53,483 nucleotides of DNA, from positions 1 through 53,483 of the forward strand of contig CAYPHJ010000020.1 in the NCBI GenBank assembly GCA_964410485.1, given 5' to 3'. The notes under the pieces are model-generated. The model was given only the letters and a program-made list of their open reading frames with translations. It ran no database searches and was not told where the DNA came from. Position 1 is the stretch's first letter, and each line of letters opens with the position of its first letter. The stretch comes from CAYPHJ01 sp964410485. GTDB lineage: Bacteria > Desulfobacterota > Binatia > UBA9968. Position numbers and translations under genes: made by a program. Of this stretch, positions 1 through 8,092 are shown one piece after another.

Positions 1-226
1 CTGACCGGAGGGAACCCCGCTGGATTACCCGCGCGGTTCGACTGTTGCCTATGGCATAGGTTCCAATTCTCCATCAGTTCGTCGCGCGGTGATCCCCGGC
101 CCACTCCAATACTAACGCCATTCCCGGCGAGGCGTCGAACTAAAAGATGGTAGCCGCTTTTCTTACACGGCGACGCGCCAAGGGCCATCCACAAAACCCA
201 ATGGGACAACGACCCCGGTATGGAAA
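1..226. other. Non-coding start of window
   Basis: I find no coding frame with protein-like composition, no RNA gene and no convincing promoter or terminator in these bases. They precede a TPR fragment and may belong to the same degraded stretch that continues to about position 800. Confidence 0.4.
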
Positions 227-466
227 ATGGCAAGTCTGGATGACGCGATAAAGATTTTGAAAGCCGGCAGGCTCCGCGAGGGCATGGAGATTCTGGAAAA
301 CCTCGTGGCCAATGACCCTGAAAACGTCAACGTCCTTTATAACCTGGGGATGTGTTACAGCGAACTCGGCAACATCGACAAGTCAATTGATACCCTGGAA
401 AAATGTGTGCGGCTTGCGCCCGAGCATGCGAACGCTCTGACGGCGCTCGGGACGCGCTGGTGGTGA
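227..466 (+). CDS. TPR-repeat protein, probably a truncated remnant
   Basis: A 79-residue ORF starting at ATG 227. Residues 3-75 read as two tetratricopeptide repeats, with the typical pattern of small and large residues (NVLYNLGMCYSELGNIDKSI, then a second helix pair ending NALTALG). TPR units are protein-interaction scaffolds and normally occur in longer arrays. Here the third repeat breaks off after ALTALG and the frame ends TRWW-stop, so the 3' part looks lost. The next gene downstream is also a broken N-terminal remnant, suggesting that this stretch is decaying. A genuine short TPR protein is possible but less likely. No partner can be named. Confidence 0.55.
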   Translation: MASLDDAIKILKAGRLREGMEILENLVANDPENVNVLYNLGMCYSELGNIDKSIDTLEKCVRLAPEHANALTALGTRWW

Positions 467-536
467 TAAGCTAACACATAGACATCCTGATGGGATTGGA
501 GTAAGTGGAGTTTTGAGTGAGCGAGATTGAGATTCA

Positions 537-796
537 ATGATCGCTGGAGCTCTCGAAGGAACTGATTGCATCGACGTGCGCGGCCTGTGGCCAGTCCCTA
601 CGCCGGCGGTCTGCTTGGCAATTTGGGCTCCGCAGTCATCAAAGTCGAGTTGCCCGGCAGCGGCGATACCTATCGCGGGCGCAATCCCAAATACGCAGGC
701 TATGGTCCGAGTTTCCGTGTGCTCAATCGCAATAAGAAGAGCGTTACCCTCAATCTGCGCGAAAAAAAGGGACGTGAGATTCTGCTTGGTTCATAG
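537..796 (+). pseudogene. CaiB/BaiF family III CoA-transferase, N-terminal remnant with frameshift
   Basis: The remnant starts at ATG 537 in one frame (MIAGALEGTDCIDV, the usual LEG-x-x-V-I-D-L opening of class III CoA-transferases). It continues in another frame from about 579 (ARPVASPYAGGLLGNLG, then VIKVE-like and NRNKKSVTLNL segments). Inserting one base near 578/579 restores the family consensus exactly in register, so a single-nucleotide deletion is inferred. The frame then stops at 796 after GREILLGS, only about 86 residues into a family whose members are near 400 residues. The active-site Asp region and the C-terminal lobe are absent. Intact members move CoA between acyl-CoA and free acids and often sit beside acyl-CoA dehydrogenases, as here. 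It cannot make a working enzyme as written. Confidence 0.8.
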
Positions 797-814
797 AAAA
801 AAAAGGAGCGAACG

Positions 815-2029
815 ATGGATTTTAACGTCTCCGCCGATCCGCCACAGGTCGTGGATTTTAGAAAAGAGGTGCGTGCCTGGCTCGAGGAAAACATGCGCGG
901 CTCCGAGCATCTCAGATGGTCGGCTACCTGGTCCACCAGGGAGAACGAGGAGGAGTACGGGTTTCGCCGCACACTAGCCAATAAACTCGGGCAAAGAGGC
1001 TGGTTGTTTCCGACATTCCCCAGGGAATACGGCGGCGCGGGGCTCGCGGTCGAGCACCAGATCGTATTGGAAACGGAACTTTTCAAATACGGCCTGAATT
1101 TGTCCCATGTATTCTACACGCTCGCGCGCATCGTCGCCCCCGTTCTGATCCGGTGGGGAACCGATGAGCAGCGGCGAGAGTTTCTGCCGCCGATGACGCG
1201 CGGCGAAATCTCTGTTTGGCAGGTGTTGACGGAGCCCCAAGGAGGGAGCGACATCGCCAACTGTCAGACAAAAGCGATCCGCGACGGCGACGATTATGTG
1301 GTGAATGGACAAAAAGTCATGGTCGGGCACCACTTGCCGCCCGATTACCTGTGGACCCTCGTATGCACGAATCCGCAAGGCAAGCGCCACGAGAATCTCG
1401 CCTGGCTGCACATCCCGGCAAAGTTAGCCGGTATCACCATCCAACACATGCATCTCATGATGGGGATCAAGAACGCTGTATTTTTCGACAATGTCCGCGT
1501 CCCCGCAAAATATCTCATCGGCGGCGAGAACAACGGCTGGAAGGTCGCCAATACGCATATGGAACTGGAGCACGGCGGTGATGGCAGGATTGCGGTCGAT
1601 CCGCTGATCGAACGCGTCATCCAGTACTGCGAGGATACGCTGGTCGATGGCAAGCCTTTGATCGAGGATTTGCGGGTGCGCGATACGATTGCCGAGATGA
1701 TGATCGAGCTCAACACCTTGCGGCGCTTCAACCAGCGCATCTACTGGCACCGCTTTGCGAAAAAACCGCACCCCTATGGCGGCCCACAGCAGCGCTACTA
1801 CCAACGCATGATGCGGCTGCGCAATGGCGAGCGGCTGCAGCAGATCATGGGCGCCGAAGCTTTGGTCCAGGATCTCTCTGTCCATGAGGTTGTTGACTTC
1901 GAATATGCCGTTCGCACCGGGCCGGGACAGTTGCATGGCGGCGGAACGCTGGATACTGACAGACTCATCTTTGCCCGTCGTTTGGGGCTTGGGCGTCCGA
2001 CAAAGGAGGTGGCACCGGAGACGGACTAG
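815..2029 (+). CDS. Acyl-CoA dehydrogenase (FadE-like), 404 aa
   Basis: Flavin-dependent acyl-CoA dehydrogenase, expected to introduce an alpha-beta double bond into an acyl-CoA in the cytoplasm. ATG 815 follows an AAGGAG Shine-Dalgarno. The fold signatures are present: a helical N-terminal domain with FPREYGGAG near residue 70, the TEPQGGSD flavin/substrate motif near residues 140-147, a middle beta domain, and a C-terminal helical domain ending ARRLGLGRP. At the position of the classical C-terminal catalytic Glu (as in YEGTSEIQR) this protein has Gly, within HGGGTLDTDR near residue 376. A Glu in the helix-G region (MELEHGG, near 250) could serve instead, as in isovaleryl- and long-chain types. 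It is followed after 114 bp by a second acyl-CoA dehydrogenase, an arrangement reminiscent of heteromeric FadE pairs in sterol degradation. The substrate is unknown. Confidence 0.9.
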   Translation: MDFNVSADPPQVVDFRKEVRAWLEENMRGSEHLRWSATWSTRENEEEYGFRRTLANKLGQRGWLFPTFPREYGGAGLAVEHQIVLETELFKYGLNLSHVFYTLARIVAPVLIRWGTDEQRREFLPPMTRGEISVWQVLTEPQGGSDIANCQTKAIRDGDDYVVNGQKVMVGHHLPPDYLWTLVCTNPQGKRHENLAWLHIPAKLAGITIQHMHLMMGIKNAVFFDNVRVPAKYLIGGENNGWKVANTHMELEHGGDGRIAVDPLIERVIQYCEDTLVDGKPLIEDLRVRDTIAEMMIELNTLRRFNQRIYWHRFAKKPHPYGGPQQRYYQRMMRLRNGERLQQIMGAEALVQDLSVHEVVDFEYAVRTGPGQLHGGGTLDTDRLIFARRLGLGRPTKEVAPETD

Positions 2030-2143
2030 ACGGAGTGCCACGTTATGAATCTGAAATCACTGAACCGAAGAGTGGCCCACTCGTTCCCGTTCCAGTCGTT
2101 CCAAACGTTCAAGCCGTAAGCTGATGGCAATAGGAGATTTGAG

Positions 2144-3265
2144 ATGGATCTGTCGCTTACAGAAACCCAAGAGATGTTCAAAAAGGTGGCGTCCGACTTC
2201 GTTAAAGCCGAAGCGCCGGCCCATCGGATGACCCAGTGGTATAAGAACAAAGAAACCTTTCAGCCCCAGCTGTTGCGCAAGGCCGCCGAATTGGGTTGGC
2301 TCGGCATGCTGATACCAGAGCAATACGGTGGCGCGGCAGTATCGGCTACCGATTGCGGCGTGGTATTTGAAGAATTGGGTCGTGGCCCTGTTCCCGGACC
2401 GCTTTTCACCTCCGGTATTTTATCGGCGCAGATCATCTTCGAAGCCGGCACGGAAGAACAAAAACAAAGATTACTGCCGCCCCTCTGTAGTGGCGAGTCA
2501 ATCGTCATTCCCGCTATCGCGGATCAGGCCGCCCACTGGGGATCGGATGCCGTTCGGGCACGACTCCTGAAAACAGCCGACGGGTACCTGATCAATGGTA
2601 CGAAGCGCTTTGTCTTCGACGCGCAAGCGGCCAAGACCTTCCTCTGTGCCGCGCGAACCGAAGATGGCGCAGTGGTCTTTCTCCTCGTCGACAGCAAAAC
2701 TCCCGGAGTTACAGTCACCCCGCATATCGGATTCCTCGTGTCTGTGGCCGAGGTTCGTTTCGACCAGGTGGCGGTTTCTGCATCAGCTCTGCTGGGCGCG
2801 GGCGGTGCCAGTTGGGGGGTTGTGGAAGCCGCATTGGAAAAAGCATTGCCGATTCTCTGCGCCTATCAAGTTGGAGCATCGCAGGAAGTGTTCGATATCA
2901 CCTGCGAGTATACCCGAACGCGCGTCGTTTTCGGGCAACCGATCGGGCGTTTTCAGCGAGTGCAGGATCACTGCGTTGACATGTCAATTCACCTCGACAC
3001 CGCGCGCTGGGCGACATACGAAACGCTATGGAGAATCGACAGCGGGATGCCGGCGCGTGCCGCCGCCCATGAAGCCAAGGCCGTGGCGAGCGAGGGGTAT
3101 TATCAGGTAACGAACTATGCGCACATGGTCTGGGCGGGGCCTGGCACCGACTATAGCCATCCGATGATGGCCCACAGTGTGCTCGCCCATACTTTGTACC
3201 AATACTTGGGCGCTCCGCCGCACCACAAGCGGCTCATGATGGACGCGCTGTACCCGCGCGCGTAA
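2144..3265 (+). CDS. Acyl-CoA dehydrogenase (short FadE-like partner), 373 aa
   Basis: Second acyl-CoA dehydrogenase of the pair, starting at ATG 2144 behind TAGGAG. The N-terminal domain carries IPEQYGG near residue 60. The middle domain is shortened and the usual T-E-P-x-x-GSD motif is replaced by AIADQAAHWGSD near residue 130. The C-terminal domain has TRVVFGQPIGRFQRVQDHC near 265, a family hallmark. The divergent flavin-site motif fits the smaller subunit of heterotetrameric dehydrogenases known for steroid side-chain catabolism, where one subunit is degenerate, so I infer it may work with the 815-2029 product. A homomeric enzyme is the alternative. Same-strand order with the downstream crotonase suggests one acyl-CoA degradation module. 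Confidence 0.88.
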   Translation: MDLSLTETQEMFKKVASDFVKAEAPAHRMTQWYKNKETFQPQLLRKAAELGWLGMLIPEQYGGAAVSATDCGVVFEELGRGPVPGPLFTSGILSAQIIFEAGTEEQKQRLLPPLCSGESIVIPAIADQAAHWGSDAVRARLLKTADGYLINGTKRFVFDAQAAKTFLCAARTEDGAVVFLLVDSKTPGVTVTPHIGFLVSVAEVRFDQVAVSASALLGAGGASWGVVEAALEKALPILCAYQVGASQEVFDITCEYTRTRVVFGQPIGRFQRVQDHCVDMSIHLDTARWATYETLWRIDSGMPARAAAHEAKAVASEGYYQVTNYAHMVWAGPGTDYSHPMMAHSVLAHTLYQYLGAPPHHKRLMMDALYPRA

Positions 3266-3433
3266 CGCCCTCATCGGATGACTGATTCGGGCACCGAGAG
3301 CAAGCGGCCGCCGCGAAGGCGCGCCCAGCACTAATTTGGAACTCTCGGCTTTAGAGTCTCGAACTCTCCCCGCCCAACCCAAACCCGACAGCTGGGGATG
3401 AAAACCGATGCTATTTCGAGCGCGGAGAATGCT

Positions 3434-4246
3434 ATGGCGGAAAACAGGCTGATCATTCAGAGTATTAGCGAAAAAGAAGGTATCGCCTGGTTGACACTCA
3501 ATCGACCCGAGAAAAAAAACGCGCTGAGTATCGCCTTACTCAAGGAGCTGGCCGACACACTTCGCTCCATTCGCGATAACGATCATATCCGCTGCATCGT
3601 AACCACGGGCGCGGGCGATTCATACTCATCGGGCAGGGACCTTTACGACATGCGCGATCAGTCCAATCGGCGGCGCCGTCGCGCCGAGGGCGGCGTTGCA
3701 GAAATCGTTGCCCTGATGCGGGGCTTGCCGCAGGTCACTGTGGCCGCGGTGAAAGGCTGGTGTGTTGGAGGCGGGCTGGCGTTGATCAACGGTCACGATC
3801 TGGTAATTGCCGCGGACACAGCTAAGTTTGGCATGCCGGAAATCATCCGCGGAAGCTATGGCGCGACGGCAACGCCGTCGCTATTCCATGCCGGCATTCC
3901 GCTCAAGAAGGCGTTCTATATCTCGCTGACCGGTCGTAACCTGACGGGTACCGAGGCAGAGAGAGTTGGCCTCATTTCCGAAGTGGTGGCCGAAACGGAG
4001 CTGGCTGCGTTCGTCGAAACGCTGGCGAAAGAAATCGCCAGTCGAAACGGTGCGGCTCTGGAAAGCGCCAAAATCGCTGCCTACATGGAAAAAGACCTCC
4101 CCTTCCACATGGCACTTCAAGCAGACGATCTTATCGCCCACCGCCTGCGCTATTACACCAATCCGTTGAGCGATGTGGCGGGTTATCTGCAGTCCCAGAA
4201 GGGCGGTGGATCCGTTCGTTACGTCAAGCCAAAAGACGATAAGTGA
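3434..4246 (+). CDS. Enoyl-CoA hydratase/isomerase family (crotonase)
   Basis: Crotonase-superfamily protein of about 270 residues. I choose ATG 3434, with GGAG six bases upstream. An in-frame ATG at 3398 has its purine run directly against the start and would add 12 residues. Oxyanion-hole segments are visible: GAGDSYSSGRDL near residue 60 and KGWCVGGGLALINGHD near 110. The second classical Glu is kept in GMPEI, but the first catalytic Glu of rat enoyl-CoA hydratase (GGGCELA) is replaced in GGGLALI. A plain hydratase is therefore less certain, and an isomerase, hydrolase or dehydratase role is possible. It acts on CoA thioesters and follows two acyl-CoA dehydrogenases, consistent with the next beta-oxidation-type step. 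Confidence 0.88.
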   Translation: MAENRLIIQSISEKEGIAWLTLNRPEKKNALSIALLKELADTLRSIRDNDHIRCIVTTGAGDSYSSGRDLYDMRDQSNRRRRRAEGGVAEIVALMRGLPQVTVAAVKGWCVGGGLALINGHDLVIAADTAKFGMPEIIRGSYGATATPSLFHAGIPLKKAFYISLTGRNLTGTEAERVGLISEVVAETELAAFVETLAKEIASRNGAALESAKIAAYMEKDLPFHMALQADDLIAHRLRYYTNPLSDVAGYLQSQKGGGSVRYVKPKDDK

Positions 4247-4293
4247 CGGAGACACTGTTTGCCGCCGGTGTTCTCTATGGGTAGACTGCAACT

Positions 4294-6954
4294 GTGAACG
4301 CAAGAAGAAAAAACGCAGCAGATAGCAAGAAGCAACGGAACAAGAGCGACGCGCGTAAAGTCTTATTGCTCGATGGGCACTCGCTTGCATTCCGTGCTTT
4401 TTTCGCCTTGCCGGAAACGCTCGTCACCTCTTCCGGGCAGGTCACCAACGCCGTGTATGGGTTTACTGCCATGCTCATCAAACTGCTGGGGGATGAACGA
4501 CCAGACGCGGTATTTGTTTGCTTTGACAAAGGACTGCCGCAATTCCGGTTGGATCGATACCCTGAGTACAAAGCTGGAAGAGCGGAAACGCCCGACAGCT
4601 TCCGCCAGCAGCTTCCGTTGATCCGTGAAGTCCTGGCGGCGCTCCGCATTCCCATGCTGGAGCTGGAGGGCTACGAGGCCGACGATCTGCTTGCAACGCT
4701 GGCAAAACACTGTCGCACGGAACGATGCGACGTGGTCATCGTCACCGGCGACCGGGATATCCTACAGCTCGTACGCGATGGCGTTTCAGTCCTTATGACC
4801 AGGCGGGGAATTTCCGATGTCATTCGCTACGACAGCGCCACCGTTCTGGAGCGGTACGGCGTAGCGCCAGAAAAGTGGACCGATTTTGTCTCCCTCAAGG
4901 GGGAGGCGTCTGATAACATCCCCGGTGTGCCCGGAGTCGGCGACAAGACCGCCGCCGAGTTAGTGAGAAAATATGGCGACATTGAGGAGATCATCGCCCA
5001 CGCCGACGAGCTCTCGCCTAAACTGCGCGATGCTATCAAAGCGCGTGCCGATGAGGTGCGGCGCAACAAAGAACTGGGGCACTTGCTCGATAACGTGCCC
5101 GTGGAGTTTGACTTAGCCGGCCTTTGCCTTGGGTCTTGGGACGCCGATGAGGTGCGCAAGCTTTTTACGGCTCTCGAGTTTCGCACGCTGCATGAGCGTC
5201 TTAAGGAGCTGTCGCTCCATGCTCCGGCGGTTTCGCCCGCGCTGGCGCTTCACTGCGTTACAGATTTGATCTCGTCGGCAGACCTGTCCGCCAGCGACCC
5301 CGTCGCGCTGGCGTGGAATGATGACTGGCTTGCCTTATGTGATAGGCCGGCCGAGGCGCGCATTGTGCCATTTTCAGCAGCCGTCAGTCGGCTTGCCGAC
5401 TATCTCCAAGACGGCAGCCGACTCAAGATCGCTCATGACGCCAAGCCACTCTACCGTTCGGCTCTCAGCGCAGACGTTGAAATACAGGGTCTCTACTGCG
5501 ACACGAAAATTGCGGCCTATCTTCTCGATCCGGGATCCGCGCCCGGCTACGGCATAAGAGACACGGTAAGTCGTTATCTGCGCGTGTCGCTCGATGCAGA
5601 AGAGCCCGATTCGAGCCGCGATTCTGAACCGACGCTTTCTTTTGAAGCGCCTGGTAAAGGCCAGGTGTGTCGGCAAGCAGTGGCGGTCCGATCACTTGCC
5701 GCAGTTCTCGAGGAGCACCTGCGCAACCACGGGATTTGGGAACTTGCAGCAGCGTTGGAGTTTCCTCTCGTAGACGTCCTGGCGCGTATGGAGAATAACG
5801 GCATTCTCATCGACCGCGGCTATCTCGACAGCCTCGATATTGAGTTTGGCAAACGAGTCACACAGCTGGAACAAACGCTTCAGCAATTGGCGGGTGAGGA
5901 GTTCAATGTGAACTCGCAACCGCAACTGCAGCGAGTTCTCTTTGAAAAACTAAGGCTGCCCAAGACAAAAAGAATCAAGACGGGCTACTCGACAGACGCC
6001 GCGGAACTGGAAAAGCTTGCTGGAGCTCACCCGATTATCGATGCGCTACTCGAATACCGGGAGGTGTCGAAACTAAAGAACGGATTCACCGAGATGTTGC
6101 TAGCCCTCATTGATCCCGCAACGAACCGTATTCATACCACTTATGACCAGACCAAGGCAGCCACCGGACGATTGGCATCCAACGCGCCAAACCTGCAAAA
6201 CATCCCGATTCGTGGCGACCTGGGCCGCCAGATCCGGCGCGCCTTCATCGCGCCCCCTGATCATGTCCTGCTATCCGCCGATTACTCGCAGATCGAGCTC
6301 CGCGTACTGGCCCATTTATCGGAGGATGAGCTATTTTGCCACGCCTTTACACAAGGACACGATTTTCACGCAACCATCGCCGGCAAGGTTTACGGCGTTG
6401 CCCTGAAGGATGTGACACCGCAGATGCGTAGCCAGGTGAAGCGGTTTTCTTACGGGATTGCTTATGGCATGTCCGCGTACGGGGTTTCGCAACGGCTTGG
6501 GATCGAAATCGATGAGGCGGAGAGGTTTATCGAAGCTTATTACGCCCAGTTCCCCAGAATGAAGGAGTTCCTCACCGCCCAAGTTGAAAAAGCGAAAATC
6601 GACGGCTTCACGACTACCATGTTCGGGCGGCGCCGCTATTTGCCGGAGCTGCGCTCATCAAACTATCGCCTGCGCGCTCTGGGGGAGCGTATGGCTCTCA
6701 ATACGCCGATTCAGGGAAGCGCTGCCGATATTATCAAAAAAGCAATGATCGGTGTGGACTCCGCCTTGCGCCGGGAGCCAGTGGCCAAAATGCTTTTGAC
6801 CGTGCACGATGAACTCGTGTTCGAGGTGCCCAGAAGCACACTGGAGCAGGCGCGCGAGTTGATCGAGCGCGAAATGACTCAGGCGGCAAACCTCCGCTGC
6901 GGTCTGGCCGTGGAGGTTCACAGCGGGACGAGCTGGGCGGAAGCGCATGCCTGA
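4294..6954 (+). CDS. polA: DNA polymerase I
   Basis: 886-residue family A DNA polymerase for Okazaki-fragment maturation and repair synthesis, starting at GTG 4294. The N-terminal 5'-3' exonuclease domain (about 1-310) has LLLDGHSLAFRAFFALP, the YEADDLLAT acidic motif, and the helix-hairpin-helix GVPGVGDKTAAELV. The middle domain (about 320-480) is a degenerate 3'-5' exonuclease: the DTE of Exo I is missing, Exo II reads AHDAKPL, and only the DTKIAAYLLDP segment is well kept. The polymerase domain is intact, with motif A SADYSQIELRVL near 662, motif B RSQVKRFSYGIAYG, and motif C LLTVHDELVFEVP near 840. Proofreading is therefore probably lost, as in Taq and several other bacterial Pol I enzymes. 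The gene is flanked by unrelated genes on the same strand. Confidence 0.97.
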   Translation: MNARRKNAADSKKQRNKSDARKVLLLDGHSLAFRAFFALPETLVTSSGQVTNAVYGFTAMLIKLLGDERPDAVFVCFDKGLPQFRLDRYPEYKAGRAETPDSFRQQLPLIREVLAALRIPMLELEGYEADDLLATLAKHCRTERCDVVIVTGDRDILQLVRDGVSVLMTRRGISDVIRYDSATVLERYGVAPEKWTDFVSLKGEASDNIPGVPGVGDKTAAELVRKYGDIEEIIAHADELSPKLRDAIKARADEVRRNKELGHLLDNVPVEFDLAGLCLGSWDADEVRKLFTALEFRTLHERLKELSLHAPAVSPALALHCVTDLISSADLSASDPVALAWNDDWLALCDRPAEARIVPFSAAVSRLADYLQDGSRLKIAHDAKPLYRSALSADVEIQGLYCDTKIAAYLLDPGSAPGYGIRDTVSRYLRVSLDAEEPDSSRDSEPTLSFEAPGKGQVCRQAVAVRSLAAVLEEHLRNHGIWELAAALEFPLVDVLARMENNGILIDRGYLDSLDIEFGKRVTQLEQTLQQLAGEEFNVNSQPQLQRVLFEKLRLPKTKRIKTGYSTDAAELEKLAGAHPIIDALLEYREVSKLKNGFTEMLLALIDPATNRIHTTYDQTKAATGRLASNAPNLQNIPIRGDLGRQIRRAFIAPPDHVLLSADYSQIELRVLAHLSEDELFCHAFTQGHDFHATIAGKVYGVALKDVTPQMRSQVKRFSYGIAYGMSAYGVSQRLGIEIDEAERFIEAYYAQFPRMKEFLTAQVEKAKIDGFTTTMFGRRRYLPELRSSNYRLRALGERMALNTPIQGSAADIIKKAMIGVDSALRREPVAKMLLTVHDELVFEVPRSTLEQARELIEREMTQAANLRCGLAVEVHSGTSWAEAHA

Positions 6955-6983
6955 AGGTTCGGCTTAAGGGACGGGTAATTCTT

Positions 6984-7888
6984 ATGGCTACGACTGTCGC
7001 TGAATTGGCTATTCCAACCCAAGCGTCCACCATCATCATTGTCCGTCCGGACAGCGGCAATGCCTTCGAAGTGCTCCTGACACGAAGGCCTCGAGCTATG
7101 CAAGTCTTGGGAGGCTATGTGGTATTTCCAGGAGGCAGAGTTGAGCATACTGACTGGTCCGAGAAGATGATAAGCCGCTGCTTGGGTTTGTCCCTGCACG
7201 ATGCCCNNNNNNNNNNNNNNNNNNNNNNNNNNNNNNNNNNNNNNNNNNNNNNNNNNNNNNNNNNNNNNNNNNNNNNNNNNNNNNNNNNNNNNNNNNNNNN
7301 NNNNNNGACTGGTCCGAGAAGATGATAAGCCGCTGCTTGGGTTTGTCCCTGCACGATGCCCAAAATACATTGTTAGGGCCTATGGCTCCCGAAGTCAGTT
7401 TGGCGTACTGGGTTGCGGCCGTTCGTGAGCTTTTCGAAGAATCAGGAATTCACTTCTTCGTGGCCGCTGCCGGCCGAGGGCCCAGCGTTCAACTATCGGC
7501 GCTCTCGAGACAACGACTGGCGCAACTGCGCCCGTTAGTAGCGGCAGGCCGGATTACTTTGTCTGACTTGCTGGAAGCGGAGGGCTTGTATTGCGATCTG
7601 AGTCGATTGACCTATTTATTCCACCGAATAACACCGGAAAAGCACAAAATTCGCTTTGATACTCGGTTTTTTCTCGCCGCCCTTCCTGCGGGTCAAACCC
7701 CATTGCAGTCGTCCGAAGAAGTGGCGGAGAGTCTGTGGGTAATGCCCAGAACTGCCTTAAAGATGGCCGAATCGGGCAGATTGCCCATGATGCCCCCGAC
7801 CCTCATCGTGCTACGAACCCTGGCAGATATCGGCACATGGAACGAGCTGTGTTCCCGATACCCATTAAATAAACAGGTTTTAGATTAG
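6984..7888 (+). CDS. Nudix hydrolase (NUDT19-like), interrupted by an assembly gap
   Basis: Starts at ATG 6984 and ends at 7888. As written it is broken by 100 N plus a duplicated 55-bp segment. Removing the N run and one copy of the duplicate gives 750 nt, an uninterrupted 249-residue reading frame, so the gene is almost certainly intact in the organism. The restored protein has VLLTRRP and GGYVVFPGGRVE near residues 33-57, then about 35 inserted residues before RELFEESGI. This split Nudix box (G-x5-E separated from REUxEExGU) is the hallmark of NUDT19-like enzymes, which hydrolyse CoA and acyl-CoA in animals. Many acyl-CoA enzymes lie nearby, so a CoA-ester substrate is plausible but unproven. 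Confidence 0.85.
7152..7361. repeat. 55-bp direct duplication flanking the gap (scaffolding artefact)
   Basis: Copies at 7152-7206 and 7307-7361 are identical base for base, both beginning GACTGGTCCGAG and ending GCACGATGCCC. They lie inside the Nudix gene. A real tandem duplication would leave the gene out of frame, whereas collapsing it gives one clean ORF, so I read this as the shared end of two contigs. Confidence 0.92.
7207..7306. other. Assembly gap (100 N) between overlapping contigs
   Basis: Exactly 100 N, the conventional size for a gap of unknown length. The 55 bases before it (7152-7206) are identical to the 55 bases after it (7307-7361). The two contigs therefore overlap and should have been merged; probably no sequence is missing. 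Merging restores the Nudix reading frame. Confidence 0.95.
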
Positions 7889-8092
7889 ATTGTTCGTCTG
7901 CGCGTCCCGTTGCAAGCGTTGGCGCGTCGGTGGTATTATTCTTGCTCGATGAATCTGCCAGTGCAGGCCCTTAAAAGGGTGTTGGTCACGTTTCAAACCA
8001 AAGGGATATCGGTAAGTTAGTTCTTAATCCGTTCCCCTGTCATTGATGCGCAACGCGGCTAAATCACGATTCTAAAATTTATTCCAGACACT
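7889..8092. other. Intergenic spacer between the Nudix and glucan phosphorylase genes
   Basis: A 204-bp spacer on the way into the phosphorylase gene. It contains a TATTAT hexamer near 7933, but I could not place a matching -35 hexamer at 16-18 bp. No RNA structure or repeat stands out. Confidence 0.3.

Noticed and set aside
1424..2041. Minus-strand open frame inside the first acyl-CoA dehydrogenase
   Set aside because: Shadow frame; the plus-strand gene has all family motifs and a ribosome-binding site.
7152..7361. Genuine tandem repeat in the Nudix gene
   Set aside because: The copies flank exactly 100 N and collapsing them restores the reading frame, so it is a scaffolding artefact.
7909..7940. 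TTGGCG...TATTAT promoter before the glucan phosphorylase gene
   Set aside because: Spacing between the hexamers is only about 12 bp.
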